The notes under the pieces were generated by a model. The model was given only the letters and a program-made list of their open reading frames with translations, had not been told where the DNA came from and made no database searches. From Lepiota brunneoincarnata (taxonomy: Eukaryota > Basidiomycota > Agaricomycetes > Agaricales > Agaricaceae), in the NCBI GenBank assembly GCA_023014365.1, contig JAEBUN010000002.1:124001-188000 (forward strand): a stretch of DNA of 64,000 nucleotides. Direction: 5' to 3'. The translations under genes and the position numbers were made by a program. Shown here in pieces: positions 12,626-23,868 of the stretch. Numbering within the stretch: position 1 is the stretch's first letter; the number at the start of each line of letters is the position of its first letter.

Positions 12626-14240
12626 CTATTAGATTACTTCCTACTACCTAGATCAATCATATTCTCTCCCTTCTAGACAAGGGGATTTTTGCTATCCAAA
12701 TCTCTTCTATTGTGGGCTTAGACTTTAGTACTATATCCAGACTTTGCTCCAAATATAGATCAATACTTTCTAAGTCTATTGGTAGCTGTTCATTCAAGCT
12801 TTCTCCCTTTAATACCTACTATACACATAGATTTATTACCTTCTAAAAGACTAATAATACTGTGCAGTTACTAAATCACTCCAATACATAACTCAACTTT
12901 ACTATTGTAGTTCACAGAGCACTCAAAAGAGCTGGAATGAAAGCTGTAGCCAAGCAGAAATAATTTTTTTCAGCTTAGTTTACTAGCAAAAGAGGCTAGA
13001 GTGGGGAGAAGTACATGCTAACTGAACTCTGGAATGCTAACAAAGGGTACTTTGGTCAGATAAAACTAAAATCAACTGTCTGAGTTTAGATGAAAGGTAT
13101 TGGGTTTGGATAGAAGGGTCAAAAAAACTAAAAAAAAATAAGCTAGTAAATGGAACTAAGAAGGTTGGAGGAGGTTTTATCATAGTCTAGGACTGTATAC
13201 TGTGGCAAGAGGAAGGGTTCCTATGCAGAATTGAGGGAAAGATTGATGCTGCACTTTGTGTCAGTAATTTGGAGGATGAATTGCAGCAAAACCCCAGATG
13301 GTACAGAAAAAGGTGGGGAATATTGTCTTCTTACAAAATAATAACTCAAGTACAAGAGCAAGACAGCCACAAAGTACTTTAAAAAAGCTAACATGGAGGT
13401 TATAGTATGGCCCCTATAGCCTTCTAACATTATTCCCATTGGGCACCTATGGAGTTATATCAAAAGAAAGCTAGATGAATATAATACTTCCCTAAAGAAG
13501 TATTAGAGAGAACAGAGGCAAGGCAGAATCAAATTCCACCTTTAGTATATCAAAATTTAATCAAAATTATACCCAAAAGAGTTGAGGCTATTTTGGAGTC
13601 TAGGAAAGGCTATCCTAGGTACTAAATACCCATATTTCTATATTGTGTTTAATGAGTGACAAAACCCTTCCTGTAACTGATGCCCCCTCAGAACACCATA
13701 GATAGCATGACTCAACATGACTGATTGTAACATAACCTCTTACTTCATACTTTCACTCTCCAATCACAGAGACCATGCATATCAACTTATGTTGTGACTC
13801 TACCTGTAAGAACATTGTAACCCAACTGGGTTTCACTTCCAGTGTGCCACAAATATTATTCAATTCCCCAACTTCCAAAAATGGAATATTATGTAATCAT
13901 TACTATATCAAACTGTAGATAAGATATAGAGGTGGATATATTTAAAATATGAAGTCTCTGGCCTTAGTATATTTAGAGTTATTTAAGGAATAGATGAAGG
14001 CAAAATAAACATTGGAAAGGTTTTGGCAGTGACTGTAAGCCTGCTGGCCTACTTCATCAAGTAGGCAGTATAAATAGTGGCAAGCTCATGTAAATAAGTA
14101 ATTCCTCCCTTGACCTCCAAATACGATCTCGAGTCCCACTCATTTTCTGGACATTCCCTTTTAATGAGGTTGCCTGCCGATGGCGTCCTTTCATCGGTTG
14201 TCAAACAAATCACTTGACGCGTGGACGTGCAATAGTCGTA
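12626..14240 (+). mobile_element. Tc1-like (Tc1/mariner) transposon relic, CpG-free
   Basis: AT-rich insertion whose left edge is where homology to the Boi-like promoter stops (12625) and whose right edge lies before phytase block B homology begins (14252). Translating + strand 13031-13627 with tolerated stops and shifts gives the order of a fungal Tc1 transposase: WSDKTKINCL, DERYWVWIEGSKKLK, IIV-DCILWQEEGFLCRIEG, LEDELQQNP, DSHKVL, then GHLWSYIKRKLDEYN, QNLIKIIPKRVEAILESRKG. From 12600 to 14123 I find no CpG dinucleotide, consistent with methylation-linked deamination. Terminal inverted repeats could not be matched, so exact ends are uncertain. Confidence 0.75.
13031..13627 (+). pseudogene. 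Tc1-like DDE transposase, degenerate
   Basis: C-terminal two-thirds of a Tc1-type DDE transposase. The frame starts around WSDKTKIN (first catalytic Asp region) and ends at SRKGYPRY followed by TAG/TAA-rich sequence. Stops interrupt the segment after GGGFIIV and after KKY. Several shifts are needed around 13320-13430, where the second catalytic Asp (expected in a FQQDN context) should lie. The NPIEHLW motif survives as NPIGHLW-like (PIGHLW). It cannot encode an active enzyme. Identification is from the ordered family phrases, which is strong despite the decay. Confidence 0.72.
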
Positions 14241-14490
14241 CATCACTATTCATGCCCTACTTGATTCTCTCAGAGACTAGTTGGAAACGGATACCCGATA
14301 GGGTGGGTAACGGCGGCATGATGGACAGACGCTACGTGCATCCCTCTCTCCCCCATCATTCATATGGGCTAGGCCTGTTTTCAATAGTGTTTTCTTAGGC
14401 TAGCAGAGGAGTGCCGAAGGGCTACAGGTAGGGGACAACTCACATCGAATTAAATTAAGAGCCCGATACTACAATACATCTGATGCAACC
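14241..14490. other. Downstream flank of phytase copy B (duplicated with 10899-11140)
   Basis: Starts the homology with block A. It holds the 3' flank of the phytase reading frame and no gene of its own. The string GGCTAGCAGAGGAGTGCCGAAGGGC is nearly identical to 11053-11080. Confidence 0.6.
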
Positions 14491-16432
14491 TCATGATGAA
14501 GGTACAAAACATTTCTCAAAGTCCCCCTCGCCATCATTCCTCGAATAGCCCTGACTCTCCACAAACTTTGAGAGTTGGCACAGTCCATCCCTGTCGCCTC
14601 CGCAAAAACCAAGTGGCTGCAACGCATCATTCACCAATATCCTAATATACTCCCCACCCCGTCTTCCGCGGGAGCCCGTCCAGGAACATTCCAACCGTTC
14701 AACCACCATCTGCGCCGAGAACGACACAATATCCGAAGTATCCCATTCGGTCTTGGGGTTGATGCGAGTCGGGTCCAGTACCTCGCCGGTTTCATTAAAC
14801 AACCCCATCGCGGCGTAGATCGCAATCATTTGATTATCGTGCGAGAAATCGGCGTAGATGCTGCGATCGAGTGGGAATGTCGCCGGATTGGAGGTTAAAG
14901 TCCTGTTGGTTTGTGTGTTGTCGCGTACCGGAGTATGGGTAAGTCTGGCGAGTAATTCGTTCACGTATCCCACGCCTTGCACACGACCTCCGATCGGTTG
15001 ACCGTACCTGTAACGACGTCGGGGTTCGGGATTGATTAGAACATTGTTGTGGGACGAAAGAATGCGTGAGATAAACGCTCACCCAGTACCGTAGTACTTG
15101 TCAAGATTCATACCCCACTCAAATGCGGCGAAATCTCTTGGTTCAAAGATATCACAGAACTGGCTCAATCTGCTCTTTGAAACACTCTCAAAGGGACATA
15201 GGGAGATCAAATTGTGAACATCGACCGCCGTGAGATTAGGCTGTCATCCCCACAGCCTGAGTATTGAGTCTATCCGCGATCGGTGTGGCGTAGAGGTCGA
15301 TCCAGGTATCGAGTTGTTTGCTCGAGTCGCCGGCAAAAGGACAACCCGAGTCGTCCTAGGGTGTTATTGGCAGTTGGCTATGATTGTGGGATGATTATCA
15401 GACGCTTTCCAAGCCCCGATGATTACCGAAACTGACATCTTCGGAGAATATGACCGAGAGTACGGGCCTAAAGTGATTTTTACTGGCGAATGAGAAACCT
15501 GAGACCGTGGTGAACTTGATTAAAGTAAAGACTTGGGAAGAATGGTACGAACCAGCAGTCCAATTTGTAGCGCTATCGATAACTCTTTCACTATCCGAGG
15601 CACGGACAAAAGGAATATTTGCCTTGCTGACAATATGTTCATAGCGGCCAAAGGAAGATTGGCCAGCAGTATAGGATCTATGAGGAACAGAGGATTGTTC
15701 AACGAGGGTTGTCCCATGATGTAAAAGGCTAAGGCAAACATACTGCAACGCGCCAAAGGGTACCAAGACGTCGGTTCCGAGGTCATAGACAAAGTGTTGC
15801 AGGAATTGCAAGCTCGGGTTAGTATATGATTTCGCTGATTGTAGTTTGTTTAATCCGGACAAGATACGCTGTGCTGCGTTGCTCGTTGGAAAACGAGCAC
15901 CGTGGCGTTGCAACTAGGAAATATCATTGAGGGACTAGATGCGAAAAAAAGAATTTTGGGTAACATACGATATTGACCTAATAGCGTAATTATTAATAAA
16001 TGTCAATGATGTTAGGTTTAGCTCATTACCTGAGTGATTGAGCAATCCCGTGGGGGCTTCTCGATACCTCTCGACGGGATATTGAGGCGAGTATTGCGCC
16101 CAGCCCTCCAGCACCCGTACAGGTGCAATGGTAGCCCCGTGGGTAGTCTCTAGTGACGTAGGCTGGATGGCGTCTACTCCGAGCAATTTCCTGTTACCAC
16201 CCACGGCAGCTGCAGCATGGTTGAACACCAGAAGTGTCACAAAGCAGCAAAGGATGACCGTCATGAGGATTCGGACAAGGATTCTCGTATTATGAAAAAT
16301 TCGCTTATATAGGCCAACCCCCATTCCCATGGCCACGCTGCCTCGCCTGGGCTGAGCTTCTGTTGAAGAAGGAGAAGGCCACATTGACAACTTTACTGAT
16401 CCTGGGTGCCGATTTATTGAATGTGTCACCAA
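14491..16432 (-). pseudogene. Phytase (histidine acid phosphatase) copy B, full-length but frameshifted
   Basis: Would hydrolyse phytate phosphoesters outside the cell or at its surface. Exon 1 (16030-16432) has a hydrophobic anchor (ILMTVILCCFVTLLVFNHA) and the family phrase QYSPQYPVERYREAP. A 9-nt micro-exon (15969-15977) joins to the exon from 15913 to build TQVNILQRHGARFPTS, which carries the catalytic RHGxRxP. Later exons give [49 protein letters not shown] and the second catalytic motif SHDNQMIAIY. The end is NDGEGDFEKCFVPSS. Three single-base insertions break it: C run at 16047-16049, near 15357, and near 15240 (compare the intact copy A sequence at the last two sites). Start could be 16432 or the Met at 16384. 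Confidence 0.78.
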
Positions 16433-17565
16433 CTAGAAGCTCTGGAGTCTGCATAGCAGAGGCGTAATCCGTGTCACCACATCATAGAGAGCTGAAATGG
16501 AGCAGGCCTTACCTTTGCACGTGCAGGTTTGTTTGCGCGACTTCGCATCAAAGGTGCCTGGGCTGTTGACGGCGACGCATGTGCGTGAAAATTCGACCGT
16601 GCAAGGCGTGCCTTCGGTCAGCGTGGTCATGTCCTGTCTCATTATGTAATCAACACCGCGGGGTCACGTCACTGTCGCTCCACAATCGGACAACCTTACC
16701 AACGAATTCGCAGGGGGCCATTTACCCTGGCTCGTGAGTCCGAAATAGCTCGCCCCGAATATTGGCCTAGGAAGAGAAAGTCCTCCTAACTGATTTTCTA
16801 GCCACTTTGGATTTTCCCTGCTTAGGTCGGGCCAGAGCCTCCTCAAGTGCGCTGATCTTTACGGGTCACGGCCTTCGAACGTGTGTGGGGGTTGCTGGAT
16901 ACACCTAAGAAAAATCAATCGCGTCTCCTTGCCACAGGTGGGTGGGTCGTGGTCTCGAGCACTTATGAAGGGGTCGTTGCTGTCAGAATGACGATGCAAT
17001 GAGTTTGGCAGCGACGGCTTTTGGACACATGGTCAGTGAAAGATCCGGTTGTTTGGAATTTATTATCGATATCGGCCATCATTAATCATTAGTTAGTCTG
17101 CCACAGAGGATTCAAGTGAACTGACGTTGAAAGGAGATAAAAGTAAGTTACCCCTGTTCCTGGCTCTACAAAAACAAACTGTCACACCCCATGTGCTCCC
17201 ACACCCCCCCCACCCACCCTCTCGTACAACATGCTTCAAGCTCGGAACGAGCTCCCGAAGTGTCTCGCGCCGTTGGTAATTCGCAGCAGATACCGGTAAA
17301 GGCTCCAACCATTCTATTGTAAGAATCAACTGATGGGGATGAGACGCAAGAAGCTGGAGTGTCACGATACTCCCTAACGACCAAGTCACACAACGTACGG
17401 AACAAGTAGTATTGAATTCTGTCTGTTTCATGCACAAATGCGCAATAATGAATACGTGCTATTGGGACACACAACAGGGATCGCTGAGATAACGAAAAAC
17501 AGAAAAAAAAGGAAAGACGATGACAAGTCGAAGAAACCGTCCAGTAACCGTCCCTATCAACTCAA
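16433..17565. other. Intergenic; small Cys-rich ORF only
   Basis: A 69-codon minus-strand frame (16433-16642) contains the Cys-rich phrase KSRKQTCTCKGKAC but has no recognised family. The stretch otherwise holds the promoter of phytase B and the 3' flank of the first tandem membrane protein. No gene is supported. Confidence 0.35.
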
Positions 17566-19192
17566 TCAAAGAGGTGTATAAGCAGGCGGGCCGCGAACCC
17601 TCAGCCCCTATCTCCTCTTCCTGCCTATTCACCGCAACCAACGGGCGGCTCTCCTTTGTCAATTTCGATGGAGTGCCGCCACTGGTAGACGATCCCTGAC
17701 TCCACAGTTGACCAGCGCCCCCGTTATGATGGTGATGTTGATGTTGATGTTGTTGATACTGCGGCCCCCACGGAGGCGCCAGCCTCGACATCACTAGCAT
17801 AAGATAAGCGAACAGAGCTCCTTGCTTCTGGTGGAGGAGTGTAATATGCCAAGTTAGCGGATGGGAACGAGGCAGGAGAGGGAACCAAGTGAGATTTCGC
17901 AGTCGCCGAGTGTCCCTGGAGTCGACGTCTCAGTGATAGTCGATAAGGCGGTTGGAGCATATCGGGTGGATGATGAGTTCATACTTGGGTATTGGTGAGA
18001 GTAGGGATCTTGTTGTTGATATGGCTGCTGCCCTGGCATTTGCACGAGGCCCACCCAAGGATTAAAGTCCTGTTGTGTCGGGTGGTCCCCACCATAGTAC
18101 GCATTATGCTGGGCATTCGCTACCGGGAGGGCCCCGACTGCTATCATCTGAGGATTTCGGTCAGGTCGTGGCACGTTGTTGAGGCTATGTTCGCTCCCAT
18201 AAGGGTGTTGTTGATAAGAGCTTCCGAGAGAATTGTACGTATGTTGAGCGTGTGGTTGGGCATGTGGTTGGTATGGAGAGAAGGGTCCTGTTGGAGGTGG
18301 AGCAACGACCTGTGGGGGGACGCTCGCTACAGTCCAATCCTCGGATTCGGGACGTTTCCTCTTTCTGCAGCATAGCCAGAGTGCAACTGCCACGATGATA
18401 AGCCCGAGTGCGCCTAGAGCGGTACCCAAAGCGATAGGGAGGACGCGGCTTGAAGAGGATGAACCAGTGCTACTTGCAGCATTACCACCGCCCGGTGGTG
18501 TGGTGGATGAACTGCTTGGTGGTATGCTCGATGTAGTGCGCGGTGGAGTTGTGATCGCTGTGGATTGGGCAGAGGAGGCTGGTGGGGGTGGAGCATCGAG
18601 AGCGGTGTAGCTATGGGAATTGTGTCAATAATCGATAATATTTACTGGTTGCACCCACAGCTCACATTATAGTGTCAACAATCGCATATTGCTGACCCGC
18701 GCCCACCGATATAAGAAGAGTATGGTTCGTGTTCGGTAGATTTTCGGCCTTCCACATCACCGCACTCCCAACAGTCTCCATCAGGCCCGTATGCGACAAG
18801 TCTGGATCCCGTAGATCAACGAGAACTGGTGGTTGCGAGTCTAATTGTAGCTGGGTCGTCACAGGATAAGGCCAGAGAGGGGACATATAATAGACAGCAA
18901 CACCTTAAGGGAGGTGGTGTTGTGAGCCATTGCACATCAACGATGACGAGCTCAGTGATATCTCACCAGTAAAAGTAAGCCTTGCTGTAGCCGTCGTCAC
19001 TTCTGCGAGCTTATGATTACCACCTGCATCCAGGGGTGTGGGCTGTTGCACCTCCCAGCCCGGGGAATAGACGATCGCAGGGTCTGTATCGTCGAGAGTC
19101 ACATTGCGCTGAGCGGCGGAACTGGCAATACGACAAACGATGAGTGCGAGGGTAAGGAAGAGCATGCGAGTCGTCCGCGCTGTGAGCGCCAA
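17566..19192 (-). CDS. Single-pass membrane protein with beta-sandwich-like ectodomain, paralogue 1
   Basis: Family common in Agaricomycetes, function unknown. Exon 1 (18967-19192) has a signal peptide (MLFLTLALIVCRIASSAAQ; this Met at 19165 is the likelier start by comparison with paralogue 2) and the family opening RNVTLDDTDPAIVYSPGW. Exon 2 (18666-18903) gives VAVYYMSPLWPYPVTTQLQL and NHTLLISVGAGQQYAIVDTI. Exon 3 (from 18610) starts YTALDAP, then a Ser/Thr-rich stalk, one transmembrane helix (ALGTALGALGLIIVAVALWL), a CCRKRKR stop-transfer and a Pro/Gln/His-rich cytoplasmic tail. The tail frame stops at 17854; an extra base near 17905 would reopen the frame towards PLVAVNRQEEEIG. The 3' end is therefore uncertain. 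Exon phases are identical in all four paralogues. Confidence 0.72.
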
Positions 19193-19898
19193 GGGGAAAG
19201 AGGCCTTTGCTGTTTTTTCCTTTCCATCAGTTTCCCATTTACGTAAAAAATCACCCGAAGCCCAATTCTCGCCAACTCTGCACTTGTTCCATCCCCCACC
19301 GCCTTATCGAGATTTCCGCTGCAACGACGCCCGGAGGTGATGGTTGTCGTTGCTGTCTGATAAAGCAGATATTTATTCAGTGGCACTACACTGTGACTTA
19401 GACCAGACACGGCGCTTAGAGCGTACCGCGCGAGCCGAAATGCCGAAGAGGAGTATGTATGGTATGTAACAACTTTGCCCCCGAAATAAACGCTCAACAC
19501 TTGATCGGCGCTTTAACATTGGCGGGATCTTTGCAAGAGCAGGTTGAGGGGACGTGGGCGGATATCCTTTGCATGGCAAGTACTCTGAGAGTTCCTGAGC
19601 ACTACCTGCCACCACCGAAATGTTGATGGTTATGGGGCAGTGTTGGAATTCCCAGATCATAAAATGATCGGCGTTTGAAATAAAATTAGATTTAATCAAG
19701 CACACCCCTTAACCTGGTGACCCTCAAAACACATTACAGACCAAAAGCCTGAGAACATACGGAATAGCCAACCATCCTTCCATGCACCGCTACCACACAG
19801 TTGCCATGACACGGTCATAACAGATTCCCCGAGAGAACGAGATCCACGGCGAACCGAAATGACCAAAAAAAAGAATGAAATATGTCCAAGAGGGCTAT
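19193..19898. other. Intergenic between paralogues 1 and 2
   Basis: Promoter of paralogue 1 and 3' flank of paralogue 2. Only short ORFs without recognisable content. Confidence 0.4.
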
Positions 19899-21413
19899 CT
19901 ACCCGTCCGTGTCATCAGCCCATGTGGTATAAGGCGGCGGCTGCGAGCCGTCACTACCCCCTTCCTCACTCCTGTTCCCCACAACTACCAACGGGCGTTT
20001 GTTTTTCTTCTTCCTTGTCCCCGACTTATCACTATGGATACACAAGTCCCCGAGGCTCCAGCTGCCTCACGTTCGGGCTACGTTGGAAATGTTGTTCCTG
20101 AGATGCAGCGTTTACAACCGCGGTCGTCGAAACATCACTAGTCCGGCATGACGCGACAGGGCTCCCTATTTCTTGTAAAGTACCGTCGTGGCCTAGGCCG
20201 GCTGATGGAAATAAAGCAGAAGGAGTTCTCGGAGTTCTCATCCCGTTGGGTATCCCCGTTGTCGGCGATCCATTGGTAGCCGGCGGCAAGGTGGTTGGTG
20301 CCCGTTGGCCAGATAAACCAAAGCTGGGGTAATGACCCGAATCTCGCTGATGATGTACTAGTGGAGACGCTGGTGGCTGCGAAGAGCCCACCAGAGGGTT
20401 GAGTCTAAGGGCCCGTGCGGCCCGCCGCTTCCCGCTATAATAAGCGTTGGGCTGCTGAGCATCTCCTCCCGGGAGGACGCTGATTACTCCCATCTGAGGG
20501 ATAGTCTCAGGTCCTGGCACACTCAGGCTAGGTTCGCTCCCATAAGGTTGTTTGTAGGAGCTCCTGAGAGAGTTGCGTGTATGATTGGCATTAATCTGGT
20601 ATAAAGATCCTGAGGATGGGGATACGGTTCGTGTAGGGGGCCCTGTTATCGTCCAACCTTCAGGTACACGGCGTTTCCTCGATCTCCGGAAGAACCAGAG
20701 TCCGATTGTTATAATAATAAACCCGAGTGAGCCTAGAGCGGCGCCCAAAGCTTGAGACAGGGTATGGTTCGGAGAAGGCGAGTTGTTGCTACTTGAAGCC
20801 CCCGGGCTGGTTCCAGATTGGATGGAGGAAGATTGTGGGGGTAGAGCATCAAGAGCGGTGTAACTACGGAATCGGGTCAGTAAGTTTTTACTTGTTGCAT
20901 CATTCACAACTCACATTATCGCGTCAACGATCGCCGAGGGTTGATTCGCGCCTACAGAGATGCGAAGAGTGTGGATCGTGTTCGGTAAATTCTCGGCTTT
21001 CCACACTACGACACTCCCGACCACTCCTTTGGATGACCCCTCGGAGCCTCGAGTTTGTAAATGAAGCAGAACTGGCTGCTGGGCGTCCAATTGTAATTGA
21101 GTCGTCAGATCAACAAGGTAGCGAGGAGACATGAAATAGACGGCAATGCCTTGAGGGTGAAGTGAGAATGTGAGTATTGCATAACCAGCGAGAGTGCGGG
21201 GTTCATGGGGGTCTTACCAGTAAAATTAAGTGTCGCTGTAGCCGTCGGGTCGGATGTGAACATGTGAGCACCACCTTCATCTGATTCCGCCTGTCCTTCC
21301 AGGACCCAACGCCCGGTATAAACGATCGCTGGGTGGTTGTCGTCGAGTGTAACATTGTGCTGAGCGGCCGCGGAACTGGCAATGCAACACACGAGGAGGG
21401 TAAGAAATAGCAT
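19899..21413 (-). CDS. Single-pass membrane protein with beta-sandwich-like ectodomain, paralogue 2
   Basis: Exon 1 (21218-21413) starts with signal peptide MLFLTLLVCCIASSAAAQ and the family opening HNVTLDDNHPAIVY. Exon 2 (20915-21149) has IAVYFMSPRYLVDLTTQLQL and HTLRISVGANQPSAIVDAI. Exon 3 (from 20863) starts YTALDALPPQSSS, then a helix (ALGAALGSLGFIIITIGLWFF), RRSRKRR and a long cytoplasmic tail (YGSEPSLSVPGPE, TPSALFPSAGLGHDG). The reading frame stops at 20032. A second open segment in another frame ends RPLVVVGNRSEEGGSDGSQP ... WADDTDG at 19899 and matches the tail end expected from paralogue 1, so either a last intron or a frame break near 20050 is present. Function unknown; a surface sensor is a guess from topology. 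Confidence 0.72.
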
Positions 21414-21975
21414 GCTTCAATGTTCTTTCGTACTGTGGGCGCTAGAGCATTACTGCCCGATGCCCAAGCTTTAATCAGTTCCCCCATTTACATAAATCAC
21501 GCGAAACCTTCCCGTTGGCAGCTCTTGCACTTTTCCGTCGACCCTGCTCATGGTGGTGGTTGTTGCGTTTGTAAGTTGTTACAATTAGTCGTCCGTTAAC
21601 TGGTCGTGTCGTTGACAACCATTGTTCTATAACTGTTTAGTTGATTGTTTTATATTGACACCATGACGTTTATGGGTGGCTCAAGTGCAGATCAGTAACG
21701 GGTGGCGGCAGGGGCTATAAAAGAGCGGATCTGGGTCTAACATCCCCAGGTGCATTGTGTTTCAATGAGATACTCCAAGCACCCTGGAAGTTGGCGGGTT
21801 AGTGATATAATATATACTTGACACCTTGCTTGGCACTAATACACAACGAAATAGGAAAGTACTACATACTGCGAATTATCAGATCCACTTTACACCGATG
21901 CAAGTAGAGAAAAATTGGACCATACAATAACAGCAAGTCAAACAAAGACACTTTTACGAGAGCTGTAAACCTTCT
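21414..21975. other. Intergenic between paralogues 2 and 3
   Basis: Presumed promoter of paralogue 2. A TATAAAA-like string lies on the + strand at about 21717, but no + strand gene follows it. Confidence 0.4.
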
Positions 21976-23195
21976 CTAGATGTCAGGATATCTCGAGTCG
22001 CGATTCGGGTTTACATAAGTCCCATCAGGATACTCGTTCGTTGTATGACCGCCACCTTGAGATAATCCAAAGTATCCAGGCGTATTTTGCTGACCAGGTT
22101 CTCCATGGTGATAACTCGCTACCCGCGAGCTCCTCACACTAGCCCCAACTCCCGTCATATTCGGGACCCCGGGACCCCCGACTGAAGATGTTGACCATGC
22201 TGTTTCTCCAGGCTGGTAGTTGCTGTCCGGGCGACTGGCCAGTGGAGGGGGAGAGCGTGGTGTGGCAGCAGCTGGACTGAGAGGAGGGCTGCGAGGGGAA
22301 ACAACACCTCCCCCCTGCTCACTGACCGAAGAAGCTTCCGTACTCCACTTTCTTGAGCGCCCACCCGGCCCGTCCGTGGCGCCTTTACGCCGTCTGAGGC
22401 AGAGGACAGAGGAGTAGTGCGATGAGTATGAGTACCCAGGACACCAAGCGCCGTGGCCAAAGCAATGAGGGTAACCCGATCCTGTGTACTTTCTGATGAG
22501 TCACTCGAAGAGGCGGAGGTAGGACCAGCTACATTTCTTGTTGATGATGCATCACCAGGCTCAAGAACAGTATATCTGTCGCGTAATCAATAAAGAGTCG
22601 ATGACCAAAAAAAACACGAAGAAACTCACATTATACCGTCGACAATGGCAAATTGTTGCCCTCGCCCAACAGATATCCGAAGGGTATGCATCGTGTTCGA
22701 CAGATTCTCAGCGCTCCACACAACACTGGACCCAACAGTTTCTGGCCCTCCTCCCGTATCCGATACATTGTGATCGGTCAGATCAACTATAATGGTTGGC
22801 CGCGAATCCAATGACAATGCCGTGGAGACTGCGTATGGCCAAAGTGGTGATAAGAAGTGCACCGCAACACCTGTCGCTATCATTGTACCCTCTCCCCTGG
22901 TCTGGCTGATCGAGACATGTTACATACCAGTGAACTGGAACACGGCTTCAGATGTAGGGTTCGTTGACAAAACATGCGACCCTCCATAGTTTAAATCCGT
23001 CTCTGCAGATCGTCCCCAATCACCAGTGTACTGGATCTGTGGATCGTTATCGTCCAAGGTGACATTCCGTAGGCATTGCGCAAGCGAAACAAGGTGGTTG
23101 AGGATGAGGAGAAATGGGAGGAGGAGCATCGACAGTGAGTGACTGTGGGTAGGAGAAGAGGCTTTGGTGGGTACAAATCGCCTCTGGAAGCTCAT
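21976..23195 (-). pseudogene. Single-pass membrane protein, paralogue 3, broken in the transmembrane segment
   Basis: Exon 1 (22928-23195) offers Met at 23195 or, more likely, at 23129 (MLLLPFLLILNHLVSLAQ signal peptide), then RNVTLDDNDPQIQYTGDW. Exon 2 (22630-22870) gives GVAVHFLSPLWPYAVSTALS and HTLRISVGRGQQFAIVDGI. Exon 3 starts at 22575 with YTVLEPGDASS. The membrane helix begins VTLIALATALGVLG but the frame then shifts; two shifts around 22400-22440 are needed to reach CLRRRKGATDGPGG and the tail that stops at 21976 (TYVNPNRDSRYPDI). Splice phases equal those of the other paralogues. It may be a pseudogene, or a gene with sequence errors. Confidence 0.68.
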
Positions 23196-23868
23196 TCATA
23201 TAACTGTGGACATTTTTGTGACCGGGAGACTGGGGGGACAGTGCGCAAAAACGAGGCATGGGCGCTAGTTGGAGCTGTGACATGCCATCATAAGGGAAGA
23301 CCTCCTGGCAAAAGCTGTGACCAACGTGTTGAGTGGGCCACGAAAAAATTATCATTTCCGAACTGCAGTACTTACTACCACGCTGGATGAGAGGGACAGT
23401 GTTCAAACACTGCACTGCTTCCCAAGTTCGGCCATCGTTCATTAATACCTCGGGCATGAGGTAACGCGCTTGAATACCGGCGACCCGCCCATAGCCATAC
23501 CTAACGCTCAGCCCCGGATTTCAGACGGTAGAGACACACCACGTGGGATGGCTGCTTGCTTTTAGTGCGCTGGACGCCCATACCTACTTTTCCAACGCCT
23601 CATTGTCGATCACCACAGAGCTAGAAGGGCCTGAAACCCGATCGACAACCGACAAGGAATGCACATATACACCAATACCTCAAGGCCTTGAAACTTTGTA
23701 CCTGGCTTGGCTTGCAAAGGGGGCTGTGGAAAGGGTACGCAAACAGTAGACTACATGACAGGATACCAAGGGAACGGCCGACGGCCACAGCTCCCTGGCA
23801 GCCCACACCTCGAGGTCAGTCTCCGCTACCAGCTCGAGTCGCGTTTCTGCTCTTAGAAGGCAAAGGCT
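23196..23868. other. Intergenic between paralogue 3 and the 7TM gene
   Basis: Only short ORFs. A minus-strand segment at 23390-23460 reads VLMNDGRTWEAVQCLNT but has no recognised family or splice partners. Confidence 0.35.

Noticed and set aside
14041..14080. Short inverted repeat CTACTTCATCAAGTAG as a Tc1 terminal repeat
   Set aside because: No matching copy is found at the left edge of the relic.
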